From contig NZ_BJYT01000004.1 of NCBI RefSeq assembly GCF_007991655.1, forward strand, positions 248,001 through 312,000: a stretch of 64,000 nt of DNA. The letters run 5' to 3'. The position numbers were made by a program, and so were the translations under genes. The notes under the pieces were generated by a model. That model was not told the origin of the DNA. It did no database searches and saw nothing but the letters and a program-made list of their open reading frames with translations. Below, in pieces: positions 1-8,500 of the stretch. The stretch is from Segetibacter aerophilus (GTDB lineage: Bacteria > Bacteroidota > Bacteroidia > Chitinophagales > Chitinophagaceae). Every line of letters starts with the position of its first letter. Position 1 is the stretch's first letter.

Positions 1-524
1 GTGTTGTCAGTAAAAAAATAGGGCGATAGCGGCACAAGTCCACCAACGATATAAGAAAGGGCGATGTTAAAAGCGCTTTTACGGGCTCTCTTTTCATCCG
101 GCCGCTCGAGGCCCAGTTCGTGCTTCATCATAAATTCCACCCAAACGTCTTTGTCTTTTGTAAGTTCCTGAACCGCTTTCTCCTGCACTTCTTTACTCAG
201 TCCAAGTCCTTCAAAAAATTCTCTTACTTCTTCTTTTTCTTTTTCGGGCAAATTTTCGACTTCGTCATATTCCCGCTTAAGTTCCGCATTGTAATGATCG
301 ACCTCGGTCTGACCCGCTAAGTAGCCTCCAAGTCCCATTGCGATTGACCCTGCCGCAACTTCAGCCAGCCCTGCTATAACGATAAGACTAGTGTTGTCGA
401 CAGCGCCACTTAATCCTGCAGCGAGGGCAAACGGAACGGTTAGCCCGTCACTCATACCAATAACAATATCTCTTAAAACATCAGAACTGTTGGAATGCTC
501 TTCGTGCGAGTAATGATCGTGCAT
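1..524 (-). CDS. VIT/CCC1-family transporter (3' end cut by window edge)
   Basis: This is the N-terminal 174 codons of a VIT1/CCC1-type membrane protein, a family that moves iron or manganese across membranes. The first segment reads RDIVIGMSDGLTVPFALAAG and is followed by EVAAGSIAMGLGGYLA, the two hallmark helices of the family. After them comes a charged Glu/Lys-rich cytoplasmic stretch (EVENLPEKEKEEVREFFEG) that in this family forms the metal-binding insertion, and then the start of the next helix pair. The ATG at 524 is chosen because an in-frame TAG lies just upstream; only a TTG at 557 offers an alternative. It lies 47 nt downstream of the ornithine aminotransferase gene on the same strand and may be co-transcribed. 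The C-terminus is outside the window, and the transported metal cannot be told from sequence. Confidence 0.85.
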   Translation of the reverse strand, partial: MHDHYSHEEHSNSSDVLRDIVIGMSDGLTVPFALAAGLSGAVDNTSLIVIAGLAEVAAGSIAMGLGGYLAGQTEVDHYNAELKREYDEVENLPEKEKEEVREFFEGLGLSKEVQEKAVQELTKDKDVWVEFMMKHELGLERPDEKRARKSAFNIALSYIVGGLVPLSPYFFTDN

Positions 525-571
525 GTAATTGGTTTGAACCTGGATAAAAACCGGCAACTAAAGATTTTTAC

Positions 572-1804
572 CTATTCGAGTACTTTTAGCGACTGTTTAA
601 TAATTTGAATACAATCCAAAACCTGCTTTTTACTGATAATTAATGGAGGCGCAAACCTGATTTTATCGCCATGCGTTGGTTTTGCCAACAAACCATTTTT
701 CATTAATTCTATACAGAGATGCCACGCAGCGTTAGGGTCAGCGTGGTTGATAACGATGGCATTTAGAAGGCCTTTTCCACGAACGAGTTGGATTGCAGGG
801 GAGCGCAGATTCTCAAGTTCATGTCTTAAAAGCTTTCCCATATCCGCTGCATTTTGAGCCATGTTTTCGTCTTTTAAGACTTGCAAAGCTTCGATTGCAA
901 CTGCGCATGCCAGCGGATTTCCTCCGTAAGTTGAGCCATGCTCGCCTGCTTTTAGGTTGAGCATTATTTCATCGTCTGCAAGCACCGCTGAAACCGGCAA
1001 GACACCTCCACTTAAGGCTTTGCCAAGTATCAGTATATCCGGCCTTACATCTTCATGATCACATGCGAGCATTTTTCCCGTCCGGCATAAGCCGGTTTGA
1101 ATTTCATCGGCAATAAATAAAACATTGTGCTCGTCACACAATTCACGAACACCTTTTAGATAACCATCGTCAGGGATCACTACACCCGCTTCTCCCTGTA
1201 TAGGCTCAACCATAAAAGCTGCTACATTAGAGTCTTGGAAAGCTCTTTCGAGTTCGGTTAGATTGTTATAAGGAACCAGTTCGAAACCGGGCATATAAGG
1301 GCCAAAATTTGTGTAACTGTCAGGATCAGTCGATGAAGAGATAGCAGCGAGTGTTCGTCCCCAGAAATTATGTGTAGCAAAAACGATCTTCGCTTTATTG
1401 TCCGGAATACCCTTGTTTATATAACCCCACTTCCTAGCGAGCTTTATTGCCGTCTCGCCACCTTCGACACCAGTATTCATGGGCAACACCTTATCGTATC
1501 CGAAGTATTCTGTTATATACCTGCAGTACTCTCCTAATAAATTATTATGAAAAGCGCGGCTTGTAAGTGTTAGTTTTTGCGCTTGTTCTACTAACGCGGC
1601 AATTATTCTCGGGTGACAATGTCCCTGGTTAACTGCAGAATAACCACTTAAAAAATCGTAATATTTCTTGCCTTCAACATCCCATAAAAACACACCCTGC
1701 CCCTTTTTAAGTACAACTGGCAAAGGATGGTAATTATGTGCGCCATATTTCTCTTCCAAGTCCAGGAAATGAGCAGTATGAGAATTGGCGGTATTAATTG
1801 TCAT
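572..1804 (-). CDS. rocD: ornithine--oxo-acid aminotransferase
   Basis: Class-III PLP aminotransferase of 410 residues, the usual length for ornithine delta-aminotransferase, which converts ornithine and 2-oxoglutarate to glutamate semialdehyde and glutamate in arginine and proline metabolism. Visible family signatures are the N-terminal [18 protein letters not shown], the substrate-region motif [20 protein letters not shown], the PLP Asp in [14 protein letters not shown], and the Schiff-base lysine K262 in [16 protein letters not shown]. The motif set is specific enough to prefer RocD over acetylornithine or GABA aminotransferases. It is divergent from rpmB, and the intergenic region holds promoters for both. 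The upstream sequence contains TAACTTTT, a weak -7 element. Confidence 0.95.
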   Translation of the reverse strand: MTINTANSHTAHFLDLEEKYGAHNYHPLPVVLKKGQGVFLWDVEGKKYYDFLSGYSAVNQGHCHPRIIAALVEQAQKLTLTSRAFHNNLLGEYCRYITEYFGYDKVLPMNTGVEGGETAIKLARKWGYINKGIPDNKAKIVFATHNFWGRTLAAISSSTDPDSYTNFGPYMPGFELVPYNNLTELERAFQDSNVAAFMVEPIQGEAGVVIPDDGYLKGVRELCDEHNVLFIADEIQTGLCRTGKMLACDHEDVRPDILILGKALSGGVLPVSAVLADDEIMLNLKAGEHGSTYGGNPLACAVAIEALQVLKDENMAQNAADMGKLLRHELENLRSPAIQLVRGKGLLNAIVINHADPNAAWHLCIELMKNGLLAKPTHGDKIRFAPPLIISKKQVLDCIQIIKQSLKVLE

Positions 1805-1888
1805 GGTGATGATTGATTAAGAAGTGGGCGTATTGAAAAGTTAATTTTGATGCACTTGCCTTTCTTTTTTAAAATAGAGTCAATTTCT

Positions 1889-1920
1889 TTTGTTTCTTTT
1901 AATGAAATTAATGACATTTG
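1889..1920 (+). promoter_or_regulatory. Bacteroidota-type promoter of the rpmB operon
   Basis: TTTG at 1889-1892 is followed after 20 nt by GACATTTG at 1913-1920, close to the phylum consensus TTTG / TAnnTTTG with the first T replaced by G. Transcription would start a few bases on, giving a very short A-rich leader before the ATG at 1942. No Shine-Dalgarno sequence is present. Confidence 0.6.
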
Positions 1921-1941
1921 CACTCCGAAAAAAAACAAATC

Positions 1942-2178
1942 ATGGCGAGAGTATGTCAGGTAACCGGTAAGAAGCCAATCGTTGGAAATACTGTTTCTCA
2001 CTCAAACATTAAGACCAAACGTCGTTTCCTTCCAAATTTACAAACAAAGCGTTTTTACTTTGTTGAAGAAGATCGTTGGATCACTTTAAAGGTTTCTTCA
2101 GAAGCTATCCGTACTATTAATAAAAACGGATTGTCTAGCGTGTTGAAGGAAATGAAAGCGAAAGGCGTTAAAATATAA
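1942..2178 (+). CDS. rpmB: 50S ribosomal protein L28 (bL28)
   Basis: Small basic protein of 78 residues beginning [20 protein letters not shown], the conserved bL28 N-terminus, with the typical internal [17 protein letters not shown] stretch. It is a component of the large ribosomal subunit. An upstream in-frame ATG at 1918 would add MHSEKKQI, but the ATG at 1942 gives the canonical start and fits the promoter, which ends at 1920. It is the first gene of a tight operon with rpmG (21 nt gap) and the DUF4295 gene, an order common in Bacteroidota. Confidence 0.97.
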   Translation: MARVCQVTGKKPIVGNTVSHSNIKTKRRFLPNLQTKRFYFVEEDRWITLKVSSEAIRTINKNGLSSVLKEMKAKGVKI

Positions 2179-2199
2179 ACACCCATAAATTTTTATATA

Positions 2200-2382
2200 A
2201 TGGCAAAGAAAGGTAACAGGGTACAAGTGATTATGGAATGCACTGAACACAAAAACAGTGGATTGCCAGGTACAAGCCGCTACATCACTGAAAAGAATAA
2301 AAAGAACAGCCCTGAGCGTTTGGAGTTGAAGAAATTCAACCCGATCATGAAAAAAGTAACTGTACACAAAGAAATTAAATAG
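2200..2382 (+). CDS. rpmG: 50S ribosomal protein L33 (bL33)
   Basis: 60-residue protein starting [20 protein letters not shown], the canonical bL33 sequence, with the [20 protein letters not shown] core and a lysine-rich C-terminus. The zinc-binding CxxC pairs found in some L33 proteins are absent (only one Cys is present), so this is the C-minus type. It follows rpmB by 21 nt and precedes the DUF4295 gene by 75 nt. Confidence 0.97.
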   Translation: MAKKGNRVQVIMECTEHKNSGLPGTSRYITEKNKKNSPERLELKKFNPIMKKVTVHKEIK

Positions 2383-2457
2383 TTTAAAGTTGTTGGTTTT
2401 GGGTTGCAAGTTTGCTTCAGCCCGAATCCTTAAACCTTAAACATAAAACTTATAAAC

Positions 2458-2631
2458 ATGGCAAAAGCAGCTAAAACAGCGATTAAGACTAAAGACCAAA
2501 AGGCAGCAGCAGAAGCTAAAAACTGGAGCAAGGTTATTAAGGCAGTTCGTAGCCCTAAAACTGGAGCTTACACTTTTAAAGAAGCTATCGTACACAAGGA
2601 CAAGGTTAAGGATTTTTTATCCAGCAAGTAA
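2458..2631 (+). CDS. DUF4295 protein, probable Bacteroidota-specific ribosomal protein
   Basis: 57-residue, strongly basic protein starting MAKAAKTAIKTKDQKAAAEA and ending DKVKDFLSSK. It matches the DUF4295 family, which occurs essentially only in Bacteroidota and sits after rpmB and rpmG. My recollection is that cryo-EM work on a Flavobacterium ribosome assigned an extra large-subunit protein, bL38, to this operon position; that link is from memory rather than from sequence seen here. The charge, length and operon position all fit a ribosomal role. A rho-independent terminator follows at 2662, closing the operon before ftsY. Confidence 0.85.
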   Translation: MAKAAKTAIKTKDQKAAAEAKNWSKVIKAVRSPKTGAYTFKEAIVHKDKVKDFLSSK

Positions 2632-2661
2632 TTGTTGCCTAAGTTGGTGTTGAAATAATTA

Positions 2662-2690
2662 AAGCTGTCCTATGAGGGATGGCTTTTTGT
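2662..2690 (+). terminator. rho-independent terminator after the ribosomal operon
   Basis: Nine-pair stem AAGCTGTCC / GGATGGCTT (two G-T wobbles) around a 6-nt loop, followed by a T-rich tail. It separates the rpmB-rpmG-DUF4295 unit from ftsY. Confidence 0.75.
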
Positions 2691-2754
2691 ATTTTACTTA
2701 TCTATATTGCAAACTTTAATATTTTTTTGAAGCCCCCGTTCATCTTTTATCAGC

Positions 2755-2776
2755 ATTGTTGCGTCGCACACTTCAA
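2755..2776. repeat. intergenic GCGTCGC motif, copy 1
   Basis: ATTGTTGCGTCGCACACTTC. One of seven intergenic copies in the window of a short motif centred on the odd palindrome GCG-N-CGC. It lies between the ribosomal operon terminator and ftsY and shares its longest identity with the copy at 8415. Confidence 0.6.
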
Positions 2777-2829
2777 CTTACAGTAATTCTAATCAACGTA
2801 AATCGTCAAGCATTTAAACTAACCACAGT

Positions 2830-3792
2830 ATGAGTTTTTTAGGAAAGTTATTTGGAAAAAAAGAAAAGGAAAGTCTCGATCAGGGTTTGCAAAAGACCAA
2901 GGAAAATTTTTTTACCAAGATAACAAAAGCCATTGCGGGTAAAAGTACGGTTGATGAAGAGGTGCTTGACCAGTTAGAGGAAGCTCTTATTGGTGCAGAT
3001 GTGGGATTAGACACAACCATAGAAATAATAAAGCGAATTGAAGACCGTGTTGCAAGGGACAAATATGTAAACACAAGCGAATTGAACTCAATCCTGCAGG
3101 ACGAGATTCGGGCGATGCTTGTTGTTTCGCCAGAAAATAGTTACAAAGATTTTTCTACCCCTGCCGGTAAAAAGCCCTATGTTATTCTGGTAGTAGGCGT
3201 TAACGGAGTTGGTAAAACAACCACCATCGGTAAACTTGCTTACAACTTTACCAAGGCCGGCAAAAATGTATTGCTGGGTGCTGCAGATACCTTTAGGGCA
3301 GCTGCTGTTGACCAGCTTACAATCTGGAGCGATCGAACAGGAGTGCCTATTGTAAAACAGCCAATGGGAAGCGATCCCGGGGCAGTTGCATTTGACACGG
3401 TGCAAAGTGGCGTGGCAAGAGGAAGCGACGTCATCATCATAGATACAGCCGGACGCTTGCACAATAAAATTTACCTGATGGAAGAATTGGGAAAAATTAA
3501 GCGTGTTGTACAAAAAGTAATTCCTGATGCGCCTCATGAAGTGTTGCTGGTATTAGATGGATCGACTGGCCAAAACGCGGTGGAGCAGGCCAAACAGTTT
3601 ACCGCAGCTACCGATGTTACGGCCCTCGCCATTACAAAGCTCGATGGTACTGCAAAAGGTGGAGTTGTGCTGGCAATCGCAAACCAGTTTAAAATTCCCG
3701 TTAAGTTTATTGGTGTGGGTGAAAAGATGGAGGATTTGCTGATCTTCGATAAACACGAATTCGTGGATAGCTTATTCAAACTAGAGGATTAA
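2830..3792 (+). CDS. ftsY: signal recognition particle receptor FtsY
   Basis: SRP-family GTPase of 320 residues that docks SRP-ribosome complexes at the inner membrane. There is a short basic N-terminal region, an N domain (about 20-100) and the G domain with P-loop GVNGVGKTT at 123-131, DTFRAAAVDQL, DTAGR and the base-recognition motif TKLDGTAKGG. The long acidic A domain of E. coli FtsY is missing, as is usual in this phylum. The conserved neighbourhood rpmB-rpmG-DUF4295-ftsY supports the call, although a terminator suggests ftsY has its own promoter. Confidence 0.97.
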   Translation: MSFLGKLFGKKEKESLDQGLQKTKENFFTKITKAIAGKSTVDEEVLDQLEEALIGADVGLDTTIEIIKRIEDRVARDKYVNTSELNSILQDEIRAMLVVSPENSYKDFSTPAGKKPYVILVVGVNGVGKTTTIGKLAYNFTKAGKNVLLGAADTFRAAAVDQLTIWSDRTGVPIVKQPMGSDPGAVAFDTVQSGVARGSDVIIIDTAGRLHNKIYLMEELGKIKRVVQKVIPDAPHEVLLVLDGSTGQNAVEQAKQFTAATDVTALAITKLDGTAKGGVVLAIANQFKIPVKFIGVGEKMEDLLIFDKHEFVDSLFKLED

Positions 3793-3896
3793 TATAAGCC
3801 TTCTAAATATCGTTTCCCAACCTTATAATCCTAATCATTTAAGCCTGCTCTTTTTTATTGCTATTCGGCAAAAGACTAGAATAATTATTTAAACTG

Positions 3897-5108
3897 ATGG
3901 AGCACGTTAAGGTTGGAATTCGAAACAATCTCCAGCAATTCACTTTACTTGTTATTATCACTGCTTTTATAGGTGGAATGGTTGGGATGGAAAGATCGCT
4001 TATTCCCCAGCTTGCTGAAAAGATCTTTCACCTGGCATCGAAAACTGCCATGTTTTCCTTCATAGTAGCCTTTGGAGCTACCAAAGCAATTACTAACTAC
4101 TACACCGGTTTTTTTGCAAATAACTACGGCCGCAAAAATTTACTTGTTACCGGCTGGCTCTTTGCTCTTCCCATCCCCTGGATATTAATGTATGCTCCTA
4201 CCTGGAATTGGATTATCGCTGCTAATATTTTACTTGGCTTAAACCAGGGCCTCGCGTGGTCAAGCACTGTAGTGATGAAAATAGATTTAGCAGAAGAAAA
4301 GAACAGGGGATTGGCAATGGGTTTAAATGAATTTGCCGGTTATTTTGCTGTAGGGCTTATCACTTTTTTGGTTGCTTATTTGGCTGCAGAATATGGATTG
4401 AGACCATACCCGTTTTTTGTAGGTGTTGTCTTTTCAATTGCAGGCTTACTTTGTAGTATATTCTTTATAAAAGATACCAGAAGCCAGATGACATTAGCAG
4501 CATCAGCCACTGACACGTCTGGCGAACTGAAAAATGTTTTTTGGGGAACAACGCTCTTAAATAAAAACTTAAGTGCAGTTACCCAGGCCGGCTTGGTTAA
4601 TAATATGAATGATGGGATGATGTGGGGACTATATCCTTTGTTGTTGCACGCGAAAGGATTTTCTGTTGCACAAGTTGGTTTAGTAACGGCGATTTATCCT
4701 GCTTGTTGGGGAATTGGACAATTGTTTTCGGGGCGTTTGGGCGACTTTGTACCTAAAAAGAGGTTTCTTTTTATAGGTATGTTCCTGCAAGGCTTGACCT
4801 TATTAGTGTTGTCTACCGCTTCTGCCTTACAGTTTTTTATTGTCCTGTCGGTTGTGTTAGGATTAGGTAAGGCGACCGTGTATCCAATTTTTGCTGCCGC
4901 CATTGCCGAAAATTCTCATCCTCAGCAAAGAGCACAAAGCATTGGCATTTTTCGTTTTTGGCGAGATCTCGGTTATGCGTTAGGTGCGGTGTTAACTGGT
5001 GTTTTAGCCGATCAGTTTAGTCTTCAAGTTGCCATTATCATTGTTGGCTGTATTACATTGCTTTCAGCTTTTATTATTAAGATCCGCATGCAACTGTTAA
5101 AGGCCTGA
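3897..5108 (+). CDS. MFS transporter
   Basis: Major facilitator superfamily permease of 403 residues with about 12 hydrophobic segments. The MFS signature loop after TM2 is visible as GFFANNYGRKNLL, and a second copy occurs in the second half as GRLGDFVPKKRFLF. A charged central loop (around KDTRSQMTLAASATDTSGELK) separates the two six-helix halves. The substrate is not evident, and no neighbouring catabolic or resistance gene gives a hint. It has its own intergenic upstream region and is a single-gene unit. Confidence 0.85.
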   Translation: MEHVKVGIRNNLQQFTLLVIITAFIGGMVGMERSLIPQLAEKIFHLASKTAMFSFIVAFGATKAITNYYTGFFANNYGRKNLLVTGWLFALPIPWILMYAPTWNWIIAANILLGLNQGLAWSSTVVMKIDLAEEKNRGLAMGLNEFAGYFAVGLITFLVAYLAAEYGLRPYPFFVGVVFSIAGLLCSIFFIKDTRSQMTLAASATDTSGELKNVFWGTTLLNKNLSAVTQAGLVNNMNDGMMWGLYPLLLHAKGFSVAQVGLVTAIYPACWGIGQLFSGRLGDFVPKKRFLFIGMFLQGLTLLVLSTASALQFFIVLSVVLGLGKATVYPIFAAAIAENSHPQQRAQSIGIFRFWRDLGYALGAVLTGVLADQFSLQVAIIIVGCITLLSAFIIKIRMQLLKA

Positions 5109-5188
5109 TGCAAGCAAGTATGTCAGCTGGTGATGCAAAAGTTATTTTACCCCATTTCTAAACTTCGGCTCAATGATGTTGAAAAGTT

Positions 5189-5207
5189 GAACGGAGCGTC
5201 GCAACGA
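5189..5207. repeat. intergenic GCGTCGC motif, copy 2 (variant)
   Basis: GAACGGAGCGTCGCAACG. It shares AACGGAGCGTCGCAACG exactly with the reverse complement of the copy at 16994, so these two form a subtype of the GCGNCGC element. Confidence 0.6.
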
Positions 5208-5267
5208 AGGCGCTTAGAATACAAATGCCGACGGCAAAAAAAGACAATCTTTTTCGTCACACATACT

Positions 5268-5275
5268 TACATTTG
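5268..5275 (+). promoter_or_regulatory. -7 promoter element for the 5287 gene
   Basis: TACATTTG, an exact match to TAnnTTTG, 11 nt before the ATG. I found no clear -33 TTG at the expected spacing. Confidence 0.45.
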
Positions 5276-5286
5276 AAAAAAAAGCT

Positions 5287-5604
5287 ATGGACTTTGGAAA
5301 TTGGAAAGTTACAGACAGCAATATCGAATGGAAAGGTGGGGGGATACATAAGTTCTCAATGCCGCTGAGCGAACTAAATGCAACCAGACAAGATAGTACA
5401 GACAATACTGTTTTTTATGATTGGATCCTTCGTGCTACCGCTGAAGATTGGTTGACTCAAAACGATCTATTCGACTTGAATTATGGGTTTGTGTATGGTA
5501 TTGCAAAAGCTGGCCTCGACTTCAATTTCGAAATTTTTGATGCTACGTTAGAAGAGCAATTTGACCAGTTCGATATGGAAGATAATGAGGACTTTGAACT
5601 ATAG
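5287..5604 (+). CDS. hypothetical acidic protein
   Basis: 105-residue soluble protein with no signal peptide or membrane segment and a very acidic C-terminal tail (EEQFDQFDMEDNEDFEL). I do not recognise a family. The coding signal is convincing: an exact -7 element sits just upstream, the leader is A-rich, and a strong bidirectional terminator follows it. It is a single-gene unit convergent with ndk. A role cannot be inferred. Confidence 0.7.
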   Translation: MDFGNWKVTDSNIEWKGGGIHKFSMPLSELNATRQDSTDNTVFYDWILRATAEDWLTQNDLFDLNYGFVYGIAKAGLDFNFEIFDATLEEQFDQFDMEDNEDFEL

Positions 5605-5619
5605 GTAGTCCTTAAATAC

Positions 5620-5648
5620 AAACAGCCCGAATAAAATTCAGGCTGTTT
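5620..5648. terminator. bidirectional terminator between the 5287 gene and ndk
   Basis: Perfect outer stem AAACAGCC / GGCTGTTT with an inner GAAT/ATTC helix, flanked by A-rich and T-rich sequence on the two sides. It lies between two convergent genes and can serve both. Confidence 0.8.
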
Positions 5649-5666
5649 TAAATTATATCTGAGAAA

Positions 5667-6083
5667 TTAGTACCTCTCGAAAAAGTTGAAAAAGAAGTTT
5701 CCTTCGATTTCTGCATTCTCATCACTATCACTTCCGTGAACCGCATTCTCGCCCACAGACGCTGCAAAGTTTTTACGGATCGTTCCTTCCTCAGCTTGAG
5801 CAGGATTAGTCGCTCCAATTAATTTACGAAAATCTGCAACCGCGTTTTCTTTCTCAAGAATTGCCGCCACTATTGGACCGCTACTCATAAAATCTACTAG
5901 CTCACCATAAAACGGCCTCTCTTTATGTACAGCGTAAAATTCACCCGCTTTTTCAGTTGAAAGTTTAGTCCACTTCATTGCTTTAACGGTAAATCCGGCT
6001 TTAATAATCTGGTCTAAAATAGCTCCTGTATGTCCCTTCGAAGTGGCATCAGGCTTAATCATTGTGAAAGTTCTGTTTGTCAT
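5667..6083 (-). CDS. ndk: nucleoside diphosphate kinase
   Basis: 138-residue NDK that transfers gamma-phosphate from ATP to NDPs through a phosphohistidine. The N-terminus [20 protein letters not shown], the [16 protein letters not shown] segment and the active-site NAVHGSDS with catalytic His116 are all present, and the length is standard. It is a single gene, divergent from the DHH phosphoesterase gene, with terminator stem-loop 5620-5648 downstream. Confidence 0.98.
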   Translation of the reverse strand: MTNRTFTMIKPDATSKGHTGAILDQIIKAGFTVKAMKWTKLSTEKAGEFYAVHKERPFYGELVDFMSSGPIVAAILEKENAVADFRKLIGATNPAQAEEGTIRKNFAASVGENAVHGSDSDENAEIEGNFFFNFFERY

Positions 6084-6214
6084 AACCTATTTCTATTTGC
6101 TGCGCAAAAGTGCGGGGAATAGGTTAAAAAGCCTAATATTTATATTGGTTTTTGTTAAGAGTGTAAAATTATTTTGACGTTGTTAAGCAAATAATACAAT
6201 TTTGCCGCCTTTCT

Positions 6215-7222
6215 ATGCAATCTATTCAAGCCTTTTACCCTCAACTAGCTGAACCGAAAAAGGTGATTATAACCACTCACCAAAAACCTGATGGCGACGC
6301 TATGGGTTCTTCACTTGGCTTATATCACTTTTTAACGAGCCTTGGTCATTCGGTCACTGTTGTTTCACCTACTAACTGGGCAGGCTTTTTAAAATGGATG
6401 CCGGGCGTAGCTAACGTTGTTGACTTTGAAGCTTCGAAAGAGGTCGCGATAGCGTTGATCAAAGAAGCAGAACTTCTTTTTTGTCTTGATTTTAATGTGT
6501 TGCACAGAACAAAAAACATGGAACCTGTTTTAGCGGAACTGGAATGCACAAAGGTTCTTATCGATCATCATCAACAGCCGCAGGAAGAATACTTTACTTA
6601 TGGAGTAAGCAATACCAATAAAAGTAGCACTTGTGAAATGGTATATGATTTTATTGTTGATAGCGGTTTTGCAGATAAGATAGATACTCACGTTGCCCAA
6701 TGTTTATATACCGGCGTCATGACGGATACCGGTTCTTTCAGGTTTCCATCAACAACAGGTGATGTTCATAGGATGGTTGCCCGTCTAAAAGATACCGGCT
6801 TTAATCACACCATTGTTCATGAAAACATATATGACAGCTTTCTTGAAAACAGGGTGCGTTTTATTGGTTATGCACTGCTAAACCGAATGGAAGTATTATA
6901 CGAATGCAATACGGCAATGATGTCTATTTCTAAAAATGACCTTTTGAGGTTTCGTATAAAAACTGGCGACACAGAGGGTTTAGTTAATCAGTTGTTGACC
7001 ATCCAGGGAATAAAACTTGGAGCGCTGGTCATCGACCGAGACGAAGAGCGCAAGTGGAGCTTTAGAAGTAAAGGTGATTTTGATGTGAACACATTTGCCC
7101 GCACTCATTTTGAGGGCGGAGGACACTTCAACGCAGCAGGAGGTCGTACGGACGAGTCGCTTGACGCAACAGTATGGAAGTTTAAAAAAGTAATAAAACA
7201 ATATCAGGAACAATTACAATAA
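6215..7222 (+). CDS. DHH-family phosphoesterase (NrnA-like oligoribonuclease/pAp phosphatase)
   Basis: 335-residue DHH/DHHA1 protein. The metal-binding set of the N-terminal domain is visible: THQKPDGDAMGSS (Asp26, Asp28), LDF near 92 and the signature DHH at 117-119. The C-terminal DHHA1 domain carries GGGHFNAAGG near residues 300-310, which binds substrate phosphate. The NrnA family degrades nanoRNAs and dephosphorylates 3'-phosphoadenosine-5'-phosphate. The length and domain order fit NrnA rather than RecJ, which is longer. The stop codon is only 6 nt from the following FKBP lipoprotein gene, so the two are probably co-transcribed. Confidence 0.9.
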   Translation: MQSIQAFYPQLAEPKKVIITTHQKPDGDAMGSSLGLYHFLTSLGHSVTVVSPTNWAGFLKWMPGVANVVDFEASKEVAIALIKEAELLFCLDFNVLHRTKNMEPVLAELECTKVLIDHHQQPQEEYFTYGVSNTNKSSTCEMVYDFIVDSGFADKIDTHVAQCLYTGVMTDTGSFRFPSTTGDVHRMVARLKDTGFNHTIVHENIYDSFLENRVRFIGYALLNRMEVLYECNTAMMSISKNDLLRFRIKTGDTEGLVNQLLTIQGIKLGALVIDRDEERKWSFRSKGDFDVNTFARTHFEGGGHFNAAGGRTDESLDATVWKFKKVIKQYQEQLQ

Positions 7223-7228
7223 TTATAA

Positions 7229-8242
7229 ATGAAACAAATGTTAGCGCTTGCAGCGCTTGCCGTAGTAATGGCATCGTGCAACACGAATTATGAGAAGACT
7301 AAATCGGGTCTTACTTATAAAATTATCCACGGTAAAGGAGGTGGGTCAACTTTAAAAGCGGGGATGTTTGCAAAGTTGAACATAGAATACCTGTTAAGTC
7401 CGAAAGACACTATCTTAAATAGCACTTATGGAAAAGTTCCACTTTTTACGGCTGTTGATACAAGTGCAAAAACGGCCTACTCTTTTATGGAGTTGTTGCC
7501 CAAGGTTAGACAAGGCGACAGCGTTATTTTCTCGATAAGTGTAGACAGCTTAAAATCAAAAGGTGCTATCCCGGACTACAACGAAATGTTTAAAAGGGGC
7601 GACCAGATTAAATGCAAGATGAGCATCCTGAAAACCTTTACAAATGAAAATGATATAAAGGCTGATTACGAAAAAGAAATGGCGGGAGAGAAGGATCGTG
7701 AGGTAAAAGAAATCAAGGACTATTTATCTAAAAAAGGCATTAAAGCCCAGGAAACAAAAAATGGTGCTTTTGTACAAATTGATAATGCAGGTGATGCGCA
7801 AAAAGCACAACCAGGCAAAGTTGCTACTATCATGTACAGAGGTTATTTGGTGGATGATAACAAGAGGATTTTTGATACTAATATGGACTCATCAAAAGGG
7901 CACACTGACCCGCTTGAAGTTCCTGTTGGACAAGGACAGGTAATTCCAGGATGGGAAGAGGCATTGCCTTTATTTGGTAAGGGTGGCAAAGGAAAAATAT
8001 TTGTTCCGGCTATGCTTGCTTATGGCCCGCAAGGAAGCCAGGGTGCTATTCCTCCATATGCAAACCTGATTTTTGATATAGAAATAAGAGACGTAAAAGA
8101 TGCGCCAAAGCAGGCAGCTCCAACTGGTCAACCCGGTGGAATGAATAATCTTACTCCTGAGCAAATTCAACAATTACAGCAGCAAATGCAACAGCAAAGA
8201 GGTCAGCAACAAGACCCTCGTCAGCAACAAGCTCCACGATAA
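7229..8242 (+). CDS. FKBP-type peptidyl-prolyl isomerase lipoprotein
   Basis: 337-residue lipoprotein. The signal peptide ends in lipobox VMASC with Cys17 as the lipidated residue. Two FKBP-like domains follow. The first (about 25-135) is degenerate and lacks the aromatic pocket. The second (about 190-290) is canonical, with YRGYLVDDNKRIFDTN, GQGQVIPGWEEALPLF and AYGPQGSQGAIPPYANLIFDIE. The C-terminus is a low-complexity Gln-rich tail. It is likely a periplasmic or outer-membrane-attached folding factor. It is translationally close to the upstream DHH gene, and a long perfect terminator follows. Confidence 0.92.
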   Translation: MKQMLALAALAVVMASCNTNYEKTKSGLTYKIIHGKGGGSTLKAGMFAKLNIEYLLSPKDTILNSTYGKVPLFTAVDTSAKTAYSFMELLPKVRQGDSVIFSISVDSLKSKGAIPDYNEMFKRGDQIKCKMSILKTFTNENDIKADYEKEMAGEKDREVKEIKDYLSKKGIKAQETKNGAFVQIDNAGDAQKAQPGKVATIMYRGYLVDDNKRIFDTNMDSSKGHTDPLEVPVGQGQVIPGWEEALPLFGKGGKGKIFVPAMLAYGPQGSQGAIPPYANLIFDIEIRDVKDAPKQAAPTGQPGGMNNLTPEQIQQLQQQMQQQRGQQQDPRQQQAPR

Positions 8243-8260
8243 TTATACGGATATTTGAAA

Positions 8261-8296
8261 AATTAAAAAAGCTCCCAAAAGGGAGCTTTTTTAATT
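8261..8296. terminator. rho-independent terminator after the FKBP gene
   Basis: Perfect 16-pair inverted repeat with core AAAAAAGCTCCC / GGGAGCTTTTTT around an AAAA loop. It is symmetrical enough to act on both strands. Confidence 0.9.
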
Positions 8297-8414
8297 AACC
8301 TCATCCTCGTTCCTTCTCATGAGGAGAAGGATGCCTCTGTGAAGCAGTTCTGTAGTTTCCAGGTTTTCTGTACCAATAATATTTTTTTGTTACGAGCTGC
8401 AGATACTTTATTGA

Positions 8415-8438
8415 TCATTGTTGCGTCGCACACTTCAG
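8415..8438. repeat. intergenic GCGTCGC motif, copy 3
   Basis: The core TTGTTGCGTCGCACACTTCA matches copy 1 (2755) over about 19 contiguous bases. It is located in the convergent space between the FKBP and folP genes. Confidence 0.6.
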
Positions 8439-8500
8439 TTTGTAGATTTTCTTGAGCTTTTTCATTGACTACATAACTTAATGACTCCAGGAATTGTTCT

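Noticed and set aside
120-320. Plus-strand ORF of 66 residues at the left edge
   Set aside because: It is antisense to the VIT-family gene, rich in Phe and without family match.
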